Below are positions 7,065 through 15,106 of a stretch of 52,168 nt of DNA, piece by piece. The notes below the pieces were generated by a model. The model worked only from the letters and a program-made list of their open reading frames with translations, ran no database searches and was not told where the DNA came from. Origin of the DNA: JAFGHJ01 sp964534175 (GTDB lineage: Bacteria > Hydrothermota > UBA3072); the NCBI GenBank assembly GCA_964534175.1, contig CAZHNS010000017.1, positions 1 through 52,168 on the forward strand, in the 5' to 3' direction. How positions within the stretch are numbered: the stretch's first letter is position 1; the number at the start of each line of letters is the position of its first letter. Made by a program: the position numbers and the translations under genes.

Positions 7065-7896
7065 TCTCAGTAAAAAATTACGGAATCTTTTTGGGAAAAG
7101 AGATCCGGCGGCTCTACTTGATATCGAAAATTTATTGATAGAGTCTGATTTTGGTGTAGATACAGCTGTTTCGTTAATTAAAATTCTTGAAAAAACAAAT
7201 CCCGATAATTACCTTGCCGCTCTAAAAGAAGAACTTATAAAAATACTTATGAAACCAATTAAAGAAAAGGATTCTTACGAGAAACCTATTGTTGAGCTTT
7301 ATGTTGGTGTAAACGGAGTAGGGAAGACCACTACACTGGGTAAAAGAGGATGGACTCTTTATAAAGAAGGAAAAAAAGTTCTTCTGGTTTCCGGAGATAC
7401 TTACAGAACAGGAGCTGTTGAGCAGTTAATTAAGTGGGGAAAACGGATTAATTCAGACGTTATACAGTCGGACTATGGTGCTGACCCCGCTTCAGTGTGT
7501 TTTGACGCGATAGATGCGGCAACAGCAAGAAATGCAGATTATGTTTTGATAGACACAGCCGGAAGACTGCATACACGGAATGATTTAATGGAAGAAATGA
7601 AAAAAATTAAAAAAGTTTTGAGAAAGAAACGAGAGGATTTACCACATGAGACTATCTTAGTCGTAGACGGAACAACAGGGCAGAATGCGTTAATACAGGC
7701 GGAACAGTTTAATGAATCAATTGGAATAGATGGGATTGCGTTAACCAAACTTGATGGTACTGCTAAAGGCGGAATAGTTATTTCCATAGTTAACGAAATA
7801 GGTATTCCTGTAAAATATATTGGAATCGGAGAAGAGAAAGAAGATTTAGTCCCCTTTTCTGCCGAAGATTTCATAGAAGCTATTCTGGAAGAATAA
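7027..7896 (+). CDS. ftsY: Signal recognition particle receptor FtsY
   Basis: SRP-receptor GTPase that docks ribosome-nascent chains at the inner membrane. The N domain (about 1-85) is short and basic with no acidic A domain. The G domain has the P-loop GVNGVGKTTT (94-103), SGDTYRTGAVEQL, DTAGRLHT, TKLDGTAKGG and GIGEEKEDLVPF, all diagnostic of the SRP GTPases. Length 289 is normal for an A-domain-less FtsY. The ATG lies inside the preceding glycosyltransferase gene, and the MBL gene follows after 12 bases, indicating an operon. Confidence 0.95.
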   Translation: MNLRKTLKKTRDNLSKKLRNLFGKRDPAALLDIENLLIESDFGVDTAVSLIKILEKTNPDNYLAALKEELIKILMKPIKEKDSYEKPIVELYVGVNGVGKTTTLGKRGWTLYKEGKKVLLVSGDTYRTGAVEQLIKWGKRINSDVIQSDYGADPASVCFDAIDAATARNADYVLIDTAGRLHTRNDLMEEMKKIKKVLRKKREDLPHETILVVDGTTGQNALIQAEQFNESIGIDGIALTKLDGTAKGGIVISIVNEIGIPVKYIGIGEEKEDLVPFSAEDFIEAILEE

Positions 7897-7908
7897 GGAT
7901 TTTTATTT

Positions 7909-9021
7909 ATGACTTCGAAAGAATATCTTAAAAATGGCAATTTTAAAAATGTAATAAAAACAGGTAGAATAAGTGTGGTGCCTATTTGGTTTGATTCTAT
8001 GGGAGCTAAATCCATGTGTACCTATATAGAAACTCCTGAAATAAAAATCATTATAGATCCCGGATATGCTATTATGCAGCATTCCTATCCGATGGGAGAA
8101 GATGAAAAGTTAGATTTCTTAAAGGCTGCGGAAGAAAGGGTAAAAGAATATACGAAAAAAGCCGATGTGGTAATAATTACTCATTTTCATTACGATCATT
8201 ACAAAAGACCAGTTGAATTCCCAGAAAGTTTTATAGATAAAATAACCTACATAAAAAATCCTAATGAATGGATTAATTATTCTCAGTGGAAAAGAGCGAG
8301 AGTGCTATATCAGGATTTGATGACCCTTTTTAATAATATTTTCAGGATGGAAGATTTTAGAAGAGAACCGGAGAAAAAAAACTACCAGGACCCCTATAAT
8401 AAACTAAAATTAGCGCAGAAAAAAGATTTTGGCGAATATGCTAGTAGACACGAGGAATTATTAAAAACCTGGAAAGCTAATATGTATAAAAGTGTTGAAG
8501 GCTGGATAAGTGACGAATGGCTAACTGAACTAAAAATAGCGAGAACCAGTATAAATTTTATCCGTAAACGAGAAATTAATTTTGGTAAAACCAGCATATG
8601 GTTTCCGGGCACTTTATTTCATGGAATAGAATATGCAAAAACCGGTTGGGTAGAACCTGTCGTAGTGAAAAGAGATGATAAAATTGTGTTATTTTCATCG
8701 GATATTATGGGCCCCAACATAGAAGATTACGCGCAGTGGATAATTGGTGGTAATCCAAATGTAATAATACTGGATGGTCCGGCAACATATCTTCTGGGTT
8801 ATATGTTCAATCAAGTTAACTTAGATAGGTGTATAGAAAATGTTTCAAGGATCGTAAGAGAGACAGATTTCGACGTTATGATTTATGACCATCATTTACT
8901 CAGAGAAAGGAGATTTAGAGAACATATGGGCGACTTCTACGATACTGTTAAAGAAACAGGAAAAGAAGTCATTACTGCCGCCGAATGGTTCGATCTACCA
9001 CCCCTTGTAGATGTAATTTAG
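7909..9021 (+). CDS. Metallo-beta-lactamase-fold hydrolase, UPF0282-like
   Basis: The metal motif THFHYDH (H92, H94, D96, H97) is followed by further conserved segments: IDPGYAIMQ, YIKNPNEWINYSQWKRA, SSDIMGPN and ILDGPATYLLGYMF. That order and wording resembles UPF0282, a family I know mainly from archaea. Length 370 exceeds the roughly 305 usual there; the extra residues are an insert around 130-210. The substrate is unknown; nuclease, lactonase and phosphodiesterase activities are all found in this fold. It lies in the ftsY operon with an AAGGA site upstream. Family assignment is from memory of motif pattern. Confidence 0.75.
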   Translation: MTSKEYLKNGNFKNVIKTGRISVVPIWFDSMGAKSMCTYIETPEIKIIIDPGYAIMQHSYPMGEDEKLDFLKAAEERVKEYTKKADVVIITHFHYDHYKRPVEFPESFIDKITYIKNPNEWINYSQWKRARVLYQDLMTLFNNIFRMEDFRREPEKKNYQDPYNKLKLAQKKDFGEYASRHEELLKTWKANMYKSVEGWISDEWLTELKIARTSINFIRKREINFGKTSIWFPGTLFHGIEYAKTGWVEPVVVKRDDKIVLFSSDIMGPNIEDYAQWIIGGNPNVIILDGPATYLLGYMFNQVNLDRCIENVSRIVRETDFDVMIYDHHLLRERRFREHMGDFYDTVKETGKEVITAAEWFDLPPLVDVI

Positions 9022-9102
9022 TGAATATTTAAGGTTAAAGGTAATATTATTTATAGGGATTAGGAAAATGAACACGTATATAAAAAACAAAGGAGGAAAG
9101 AA

Positions 9103-9651
9103 ATGGTTAATTTAATAATTCTTGCTATTGTTATAGCTGGTATTATTTTTGTAATAGTAACATATAATGGTTTTATACGCTTAAAGAATCTCTGCGATAA
9201 TGCCTGGAGCGACGTGGACGTTCAGCTAAAAAGAAGATACGACCTTATTCCAAATCTTGTTAGTACAGTTAAAGGTTACGCCAGTCATGAGAGAGAGGTA
9301 TTTGAAAGCGTAACTAAAGCCAGAGCGGAAGCGACAACCGCTAAAACACCCGGAGAACAATCAAAAGCAGAGAATATGTTGACCGGAGCTCTTCGCCAGC
9401 TCTTTGCGGTAGCTGAAAATTACCCTGAGCTTAAGGCAAATACAAACTTTCTTGATTTGCAAAATAATTTATCGGAAATCGAAGATAATATTCAAAACGC
9501 CAGGAGATATTATAACGCTGTTGTACGCGATAATAATATTAAAGTTGAATCTTTCCCTTCAAATATTATTGCTAACATTTTCAACTTTAAAAAACGTGAA
9601 TTTTTCGAAATGGCGGAAGGGGAGAGGGTAGTACCAAAAGTTGAGTTTTAG
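9103..9651 (+). CDS. lemA: LemA family membrane protein
   Basis: An N-terminal hydrophobic helix (about 2-22) anchors the protein. The LemA core follows: NGFIRLKNLCDNAWSDVDVQLKRR, YDLIPNLV, VKGYASHE, LFAVAENYPELKAN and a four-helix bundle ending NARRYYNAVVRDNN. Length 182 is typical. The cellular function of LemA proteins is not settled. AGGAGG lies 8 bases before ATG. The DUF2207 gene follows after 2 bases, the standard LemA partner arrangement, so the two probably form one envelope complex. Confidence 0.93.
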   Translation: MVNLIILAIVIAGIIFVIVTYNGFIRLKNLCDNAWSDVDVQLKRRYDLIPNLVSTVKGYASHEREVFESVTKARAEATTAKTPGEQSKAENMLTGALRQLFAVAENYPELKANTNFLDLQNNLSEIEDNIQNARRYYNAVVRDNNIKVESFPSNIIANIFNFKKREFFEMAEGERVVPKVEF

Positions 9652-9653
9652 TT

Positions 9654-11348
9654 ATGGTATTGCTACTTTTAAGCTTATATATACAAGTTTTTGATAGCGA
9701 AATAAAGTTGAATCAGGACGGTTCTTTAGATATTAAGGAAGAAATAACAGTAAACTACGACGGCGGTTATTATCATGGCATTTACAGAGATATTCCGCTT
9801 GAATTAAAAGGCATTGCTGGTAATTTTTCATTGGGTTTTAAAGTGCATGAGGTCTTAATGGACGGTAAGAGTGTGCCTGTTAAAAAGAGCACAAGGCGTT
9901 ACGGTGGAGGAAAGGATTTAAGGCTTCGTATCGGAGACCCCGACAAAACTATAAGTGGTATTCATGTGTATACGATTGAATATTCTGCTGTACTTGGAGC
10001 AAGATACTTTAAAGATTGGGATGAATTATACTGGAATGTGACCGGGAACAGCTGGGAAAACAGGATCGATTCCTCATATTGCACGGTAATATTTCCATCA
10101 AAAATACAACTTTCAAATGAGGATATAAGAATTTTTGTTGGCGAATATGGCTCGGACAGAACAACAGAAAATTATTTATTAACCGACAAATCCCTTTCTT
10201 TTGGCGTAGGCACCTTGTACCCGGGCTATGGAACTACCGTTGATGTCAGATTCCCAAAGGGTTATCTGAGCGAGCCCCCTTGGTCGACCAGGCTCTCACT
10301 TAAGCTTAAAAGCTATCTAGGGCTTCTAGCAGCGCTCTTATTGCCTGCATTTACCTTTATTTTACTGTTTAAACGCTGGGTAAAGGAAGGAAAAGACCTT
10401 CCGGCAGGAACTATTACGGTTAAATATATCCCTCCCAAAGACTTAACTGCATCCGAAGTTGGCACTATTCTCGATCAGAGGGTGGATCCGGTTGATATAA
10501 CGTCTATACTGTTTGATCTTGCGAGACTGGGATACTTATCGATCGAAGAAATAGAGACAACCAAATTCTTTTTCCTTAAAAATAAAGATTTTAGAATTAA
10601 AATGTTGAAGGACATGGACTTAGGCGAAGAAAAGCATTTGAGAGAGTTTTTAAAGGGTTTAAAAACAAAAGGTGGTAAGGAATTTCTTATTTCGGACTTA
10701 AAAGGCGAGTTTTATACGGTTATTAAAGATGTTACCGAAGAAATATATAAATCAGTAAAGAAGAAAAAGTATTTCTACGGTAATCCGGATAAAGTTCGAA
10801 AAAAATACACTGGCTTTGGTGTTTTTGCATTGTTTGCAGGAGTTCAAGCTACAATATTCGCTGCTGCTGCAACTTCAATGATGTTGGCCGGTGTTACAGT
10901 TGGAATTGCCATAAGCGGTTTAATAACGCTTATATTTGGACCTGCAATGCCGAAACGCACATATAAGGGGAGAGAGTTATTAACGGATATCCTGGGATTT
11001 AAAGAATTTTTGATGAGGGTAGAGAAAGCAAGATTAAAAAGAATGCTTGAACAAAATCCAACGATTTTCTTCGATTTCTTATCTTATGCTATAGCCTTAG
11101 GTGTTGTCGACGAATGGGCCGAACGCTTTAGCGGGCTTCAAATCGAGACTCCCGGCTGGTATAATACTTATGGCGGCATACACGGACCTATTATGGCCAA
11201 TCAAATAACAAGCTCGATTGGCAACTCTATCAGCGCATTTTCTGCGGCTTCAAGTCCTCCGAGAGGCAGCTCCAGTGGTTTTTCTGGCGGCGGTGGTGGC
11301 GGATTCTCCGGCGGTGGAGGCGGTGGAGGTGGCGGTGGAGGCTGGTAA
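9654..11348 (+). CDS. DUF2207 membrane protein with poly-glycine tail (LemA partner)
   Basis: A short N-terminal hydrophobic segment acts as signal or anchor. The DUF2207 extracytoplasmic domain (about 15-210) has YYHGIYRDIP and a Trp-rich DELYWNVTGN region. There is a transmembrane helix near 222-242, a cytoplasmic winged-helix-like region, a pair of helices near 385-430, and a C-terminal tail of repeated GGGG interrupted by FS and ending in GW. This is the usual architecture of the LemA-linked family in which the glycine tail is accessible outside the membrane. Function unknown. It is directly downstream of lemA with 2 bases between. It ends the plus-strand cluster; an inverted repeat follows. 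Confidence 0.85.
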   Translation: MVLLLLSLYIQVFDSEIKLNQDGSLDIKEEITVNYDGGYYHGIYRDIPLELKGIAGNFSLGFKVHEVLMDGKSVPVKKSTRRYGGGKDLRLRIGDPDKTISGIHVYTIEYSAVLGARYFKDWDELYWNVTGNSWENRIDSSYCTVIFPSKIQLSNEDIRIFVGEYGSDRTTENYLLTDKSLSFGVGTLYPGYGTTVDVRFPKGYLSEPPWSTRLSLKLKSYLGLLAALLLPAFTFILLFKRWVKEGKDLPAGTITVKYIPPKDLTASEVGTILDQRVDPVDITSILFDLARLGYLSIEEIETTKFFFLKNKDFRIKMLKDMDLGEEKHLREFLKGLKTKGGKEFLISDLKGEFYTVIKDVTEEIYKSVKKKKYFYGNPDKVRKKYTGFGVFALFAGVQATIFAAAATSMMLAGVTVGIAISGLITLIFGPAMPKRTYKGRELLTDILGFKEFLMRVEKARLKRMLEQNPTIFFDFLSYAIALGVVDEWAERFSGLQIETPGWYNTYGGIHGPIMANQITSSIGNSISAFSAASSPPRGSSSGFSGGGGGGFSGGGGGGGGGGGW

Positions 11349-11374
11349 TACGGCCTTATTTAGCCCAAATATTT

Positions 11375-11498
11375 AGAAATTAGCATCTTACAAGCAAAAT
11401 TTGACCGTATTTTTACGACATATCCAATGTCTGATAATATATATTATGTAAACTTATATATTGTGAGATTAGATTTTGCTTGAAAGTGACTAATTCTT
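11375..11498. repeat. Long imperfect inverted repeat between convergent genes
   Basis: Positions 11375-11402 and 11471-11498 are reverse complements at about 21 of 28 positions, with a perfect 10-base core (CAAGCAAAAT with ATTTTGCTTG). The 68-base spacer is AT-rich. It sits between the ends of two convergent genes, so it may be a terminator or a relic of an element; no U-tract typical of a Rho-independent terminator is present. Confidence 0.45.
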
Positions 11499-11523
11499 GC
11501 AGGCGGGACTAAAAGGCAATTTT

Positions 11524-12348
11524 TTAATAGAATTTATTAGCGTAGACAACAAAATTAGGTTTAACTTCTTCCCTATTAGCGTATTCGTTTATATTGACGT
11601 TGAATTTATTGAAGCCGTGTAAAGGGTAGTCATCTGTGTATTTGCTTGTATCTCCAAGCGAATATCCGTACATTACTTTAATATTGGTGAATCCTGCTTC
11701 ATCCAGGAGTCTTTCTATTTCTTCTTTAGAGTAAAACCGTCTTTTGCTCTCGATCGTCGTCGTCTTGCCATCTTCAATAAAAACAAGAATTCTGTCCTCG
11801 AAAGTCCCGTCAAACGTTTTTTTGCTTCTAATTATGACGGTTTTATTTGGGCCTAATACGATTTCGCGTTCAAGCCACACGTTATCAGACCCAGGATCCA
11901 AAAATAATGCCGGATAGAATAAGTCGATGGAAATCAAAGAATTGTTTGACATAGATAAGTATATGTTTCTCAAAAACTTAATTGGTTTGTCCAAAATATA
12001 ATTAAAGGTATAATACGTTATAAAAACCCTATCGAAGTTATTTTTTAATGCTTCGCTGGAGAAATCATGCCTTTTTAACGATAAGTCATTGGCTTTTATA
12101 TACTTATTTAGTTTATTTTGGGCAATTTTGAGCATTTCATCGGAGATATCAACACCAGTAATATTGTTTAAGTCGTTTTCTAGCAGGAACTTAATAACTC
12201 TACCCGTCCCACACCCCACTTCCAGAATTCTATCTTTATTGCAGCAGAAAGAGCGGTAGAGGTTAAGGTCATCTTTGAAATTTTTTACATATAAGTCATA
12301 ATACCTTGCAAATTTATTAAAGGCTTCGGCAGTGTTAACATTATCCAT
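11524..12348 (-). CDS. Class I SAM-dependent methyltransferase, substrate unknown
   Basis: The N-terminal helix NKFARYYDLYVKNF precedes motif I ILEVGCGTGRVIKFLL and motif II ITGVDISDEMLKIA. These are followed by FDRVFITYYTFNYIL and SLISIDLFYPAL, so this is a Methyltransf_25/11 type enzyme of 274 residues. The SKEEIERLLDEAGFTNIKV segment near the C-terminus is the usual substrate-side helix of small-molecule methyltransferases. No partner gene indicates the substrate. There is no Shine-Dalgarno; the promoter places the transcript start about 2 bases before ATG. Confidence 0.82.
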   Translation of the reverse strand: MDNVNTAEAFNKFARYYDLYVKNFKDDLNLYRSFCCNKDRILEVGCGTGRVIKFLLENDLNNITGVDISDEMLKIAQNKLNKYIKANDLSLKRHDFSSEALKNNFDRVFITYYTFNYILDKPIKFLRNIYLSMSNNSLISIDLFYPALFLDPGSDNVWLEREIVLGPNKTVIIRSKKTFDGTFEDRILVFIEDGKTTTIESKRRFYSKEEIERLLDEAGFTNIKVMYGYSLGDTSKYTDDYPLHGFNKFNVNINEYANREEVKPNFVVYANKFY

Positions 12349-12356
12349 TTTTATTA

Positions 12357-12384
12357 AATTTAATCCTTAGAAAGCAAAAATCAA
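12357..12384 (-). promoter_or_regulatory. Promoter of the 11524-12348 methyltransferase (near-leaderless)
   Basis: Minus strand: TTGATT (12384-12379), 16 bases, TAAATT (12362-12357). The -10 ends 8 bases before the ATG, so the predicted leader is about 2 bases. Confidence 0.6.
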
Positions 12385-12422
12385 TACCTGTCCCCTATTT
12401 CTTGCCCTAAAATTTTCCAATC

Positions 12423-12450
12423 TTGACATAATAACGAATCGGCTTAACTT
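12423..12450 (+). promoter_or_regulatory. Promoter of the 12465 membrane-protein gene
   Basis: TTGACA (12423-12428), 16 bases, TAACTT (12445-12450). The predicted start is about 8 bases before ATG 12465, and no Shine-Dalgarno is present. Confidence 0.65.
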
Positions 12451-12464
12451 TATTTGAAATTAAG

Positions 12465-13016
12465 ATGTCAGAAGAAAAAGAGACAGGGTTTTTTAGCTGG
12501 ATAAAAGGAGGAAAAGGGATCCTTGCTATTATTTTTATTCTAACAGTTATACCTGGACTTATAATATCAATAGTTGAAGAATCTGAAAAGAAACGAGCGC
12601 TTCAAATAGAAGCGTCTGAGTTATGTTTAGATTATTATCTAAATGAAAACACGGGCATTATTTCTCTTTATTTACTTAACAAAAGTCAAATAGCTGCGCA
12701 TGGATTAAATTTGACTATTTATATACCGAGGGTAGAACAAAGTAGATATACCAAGCAAGCTTTTGCTATTATGGAAACCGGAGATTGTAAACTTTCCAAA
12801 AAGAATGATAATACACTGATTGCAAACTTCTCGCATACAACCATATACCCCACTTTTTCAAATAAAAGAGAGTATCCGGTGGTAGATTTTAAGTTTAATG
12901 GCGCAACTGTAAAAGAATTAAAAGAAACTGAAGAATCCATAAAATACATTATAAACTGCGACGAAGGCCAGTTTAGCGGCAAAATCCCTGTGTTTTATAT
13001 ATTTACGGTCAAATAA
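12465..13016 (+). CDS. Single-pass membrane protein of a local paralogous family, function unknown
   Basis: A short charged N-terminus and one membrane helix (about 18-37, LAIIFILTVIPGLI) are followed by an extracytoplasmic beta-rich domain. That domain has LNKSQIAAHGLNLTIYIP, a TIYPTFSNKREYP turn and a C-terminal ELKETEESIKYIINC strand. The same pattern occurs in the protein at 14357-14950 (NAGDAAAHDVKITIIIP, AIYPTDESK, LKKSDKSLKYTIKC), so the two are paralogs. The N-x-G/S-x-x-A-A-H-x-x-x-x-x-I signature resembles Ig-like domains in which a conserved pair of beta strands is described for CARDB-type modules, but I cannot assign a family. The gene is transcribed alone. Confidence 0.7.
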   Translation: MSEEKETGFFSWIKGGKGILAIIFILTVIPGLIISIVEESEKKRALQIEASELCLDYYLNENTGIISLYLLNKSQIAAHGLNLTIYIPRVEQSRYTKQAFAIMETGDCKLSKKNDNTLIANFSHTTIYPTFSNKREYPVVDFKFNGATVKELKETEESIKYIINCDEGQFSGKIPVFYIFTVK

Positions 13017-13017
13017 A

Positions 13018-13043
13018 GGGTTTCGAGTTTCGTGTTTCGAGTT
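13018..13043. repeat. Short-word tandem repeat, TTTCGAG/TTTCGTG type
   Basis: Three near-identical 7-8 base words (TTTCGAG, TTTCGTG, TTTCGAG) begin just after the stop of the 12465 gene. It belongs to the class of intergenic short-word repeats found across the window. Confidence 0.55.
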
Positions 13044-13069
13044 AAAAAACAAAAAGAAATATTGCAGTA

Positions 13070-14194
13070 TTAGTGTAAAAAACCTCTTAAAAGCTTGTCT
13101 GATTCTTTGTTAAGACCTTCTAAGCAAAAATATTTGTTGGCTATTTTTTGTGTTTCAGTAAGACTTTTTTCTATCTTAATAAGATATAACTCCACTTCCT
13201 CTTTTTTTGAAATCTTTGATAATTCTTTATAGCTCACTTCGCGTATGTTATCAAAACTTTTAAATAAATCTTTTTGTAATATATCTCCATATTTTAAGAG
13301 TTTTACCAAGAATTCGATCCTTAATTCTTTAACGGTACTCTCAATTTTTTTTTCTTTACTTAAACCAACTACTTTAGTATAAAGAGCAAATTGCCAGATT
13401 AATTTGGACACCGTTTCCCTTAACTCTAGGTACCCTAAAATTTGATTGCTATAAAGCGCTCCTCTATAAGAAGACTTTCGAGCTTCATATGCAAGCCATA
13501 GTATCGCTAATGTGAGCAAAAACATAAGGACTGTTGGTAAGTTGTTAATTAAGTTGGTATATGCCATTATATCTCCTTTAAATGTTCTATTAGATAGATA
13601 TGACGTGTCACTTATCTGTACAACACCTTCACTTGAGAAATCGTAATGATGAGTAATTTGTTCATAATATATAGGTTTTTCCGAAAATCCGCTGTATACT
13701 AAATAATTATGATGGTAGATCTTTGTTTCTCTATCAAATGTTGTTTCTGATAACGAATCACCTTTATCATCCCACAATGGCATTAAACGTTCTTTGCCGG
13801 GAATTTTTTTTCCGTTTGGAACAAATAGACGTATACGTGGAGGGTTCTTTTCAAGCAGCCTTAGGAAATGTTTTATCGGAAATTCTTCTTTATTAGTTAA
13901 TATTTGACCGCTAATAATATTCTTTGCTGGGCTTTTCCCAACATTTTCATAATTTAGCTTTACTTTAATTTCTTGCTTTTTAGTATACACTGATATCTTT
14001 GGATTGGTTATTAATATCGGCCTTAAAGAGCGACGGTAAAAATTACCTTGTTGAACGAAACTTATAGCCGTAAACAATAGTGCACCAAACAAAAGAAAAG
14101 GAGTTATAATGTGAGCAATTTTAACCCATAGATTTAAACTATTGTAAGTATTTTTATTAATTTTACCCTCTCGTTCCTTGGAATTATTTTTCAT
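13070..14194 (-). CDS. Two-helix membrane protein with an external domain related to its neighbours, function unknown
   Basis: Helix 1 lies at about 26-49 (IITPFLLFGALLFTAI). It is followed by a 160-residue external domain containing KLNYENVGKSPAKNI, which echoes the N-x-G-x-x-A signature of the flanking paralogs. Helix 2 is at about 217-236, and a cytoplasmic helical tail of about 135 residues is rich in Lys and Glu. There is no enzyme motif. It is encoded opposite to and between the two single-pass paralogs and has its own promoter with a leader of about 9 bases. I do not recognise the family; sensing or scaffolding with the neighbours is only inference. Confidence 0.68.
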   Translation of the reverse strand: MKNNSKEREGKINKNTYNSLNLWVKIAHIITPFLLFGALLFTAISFVQQGNFYRRSLRPILITNPKISVYTKKQEIKVKLNYENVGKSPAKNIISGQILTNKEEFPIKHFLRLLEKNPPRIRLFVPNGKKIPGKERLMPLWDDKGDSLSETTFDRETKIYHHNYLVYSGFSEKPIYYEQITHHYDFSSEGVVQISDTSYLSNRTFKGDIMAYTNLINNLPTVLMFLLTLAILWLAYEARKSSYRGALYSNQILGYLELRETVSKLIWQFALYTKVVGLSKEKKIESTVKELRIEFLVKLLKYGDILQKDLFKSFDNIREVSYKELSKISKKEEVELYLIKIEKSLTETQKIANKYFCLEGLNKESDKLLRGFLH

Positions 14195-14210
14195 TTTTTT
14201 AATCTACTTA

Positions 14211-14238
14211 AATATAATTGATTTTTATTGTTAGTCAA
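14211..14238 (-). promoter_or_regulatory. Promoter of the 13070-14194 membrane-protein gene
   Basis: Minus strand: TTGACT (14238-14233), 16 bases, TATATT (14216-14211). The predicted leader is about 9 bases and there is no Shine-Dalgarno. Confidence 0.62.
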
Positions 14239-14317
14239 GAATAAAAACATATTATAATTATCTAAAAATACCTACTTCTTCCCTATGCTTAACAAAAAAT
14301 CATTAAGGTGCAAAACC

Positions 14318-14345
14318 TTGACATAACACATAATCAATTTAAATT
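14318..14345 (+). promoter_or_regulatory. Promoter of the 14357 membrane-protein gene
   Basis: TTGACA (14318-14323), 16 bases, TAAATT (14340-14345). The predicted start is about 5 bases before ATG 14357, and no Shine-Dalgarno is present. Confidence 0.65.
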
Positions 14346-14356
14346 TTAATAGAATA

Positions 14357-14950
14357 ATGGCTGAAAAAGGCAAAGCAAAAGAAGTTAAACAAAAAGGAAA
14401 AGACAAGAAGAAAGATTTTAAAAAAGGTTTATGGAAAGATAATCGCTGCTGTAAGTGGTTAATAGAAAAGGAAAATTGGAAATGGTGTTTAATGTTCTTG
14501 GTAGCAGTTTTAACATTTATTATTGTATGCAATCAAAGAAAATCTCCTCTTTTATACTTAAGTCATTCACGTTTCTCATCTAATCCGTACGTAAGATTAA
14601 AGGATACGGGAGTATCATTAAATCTTATAAATGCAGGAGATGCAGCAGCGCATGACGTAAAAATTACTATTATAATACCAACTATTAACAATGGTGACTG
14701 GAAAATTGGAAGATCTAGATTTTGTAAAGTTGAAAAGTTAAACGATAGCCTGATGATAGTAAATTTAAGTAATAGAGCAATATACCCAACGGATGAGTCA
14801 AAGCATTCGTTATACTTCTACTTTACAAACACAAATGCAAAAGAGCTAAAAAAATCCGATAAATCTTTAAAATATACAATAAAATGTAAAGAAAAATCAT
14901 TTATTGGTACAATATTATTAAGTGATATATTCTCTGAATATTTTCCTTAG
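14357..14950 (+). CDS. Single-pass membrane protein, paralog of the 12465 protein
   Basis: A strongly basic cytoplasmic N-terminus (about 35 residues, Lys-rich) leads to one membrane helix (about 43-58, WCLMFLVAVLTFIIV). The external domain contains LNLINAGDAAAHDVKITIIIP, a conserved AIYP turn and a final LKKSDKSLKYTIKC strand, all aligned with the product of 12465-13016. The longer Lys-rich N-terminus is the main difference. Function unknown. It is a single-gene unit with a near-leaderless promoter, followed by a cluster of dispersed repeats. Confidence 0.7.
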   Translation: MAEKGKAKEVKQKGKDKKKDFKKGLWKDNRCCKWLIEKENWKWCLMFLVAVLTFIIVCNQRKSPLLYLSHSRFSSNPYVRLKDTGVSLNLINAGDAAAHDVKITIIIPTINNGDWKIGRSRFCKVEKLNDSLMIVNLSNRAIYPTDESKHSLYFYFTNTNAKELKKSDKSLKYTIKCKEKSFIGTILLSDIFSEYFP

Positions 14951-14960
14951 GTTTTAAAAA

Positions 14961-15102
14961 CTATTTGTGCTATTCGTGTGATTTGTTGTTAAAAAAACAA
15001 GTAAAATTGGTGTGATATAGCTTAGTGCCTTTGTGTCTTTGTGGCTACTTTAAGTGGGAGTTGGGAAGGGATTCCAACTCCTAGCTTCCAACTTCTTGAT
15101 TC
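14961..15102. repeat. Composite dispersed repeat block
   Basis: The block has three modules. First, 14961-14988 is the reverse complement of an ACACGAATAG-type word string that recurs at 42687-42719 (about 26 of 30 positions). Second, 15021-15045 is the reverse complement of the 2364 element. Third, 15055-15102 contains GGGAGTTGGGAAGG and TTCCAACTCC/TTCCAACTTC words facing each other. No coding potential is visible. Confidence 0.7.
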
Positions 15103-15106
15103 TCTA

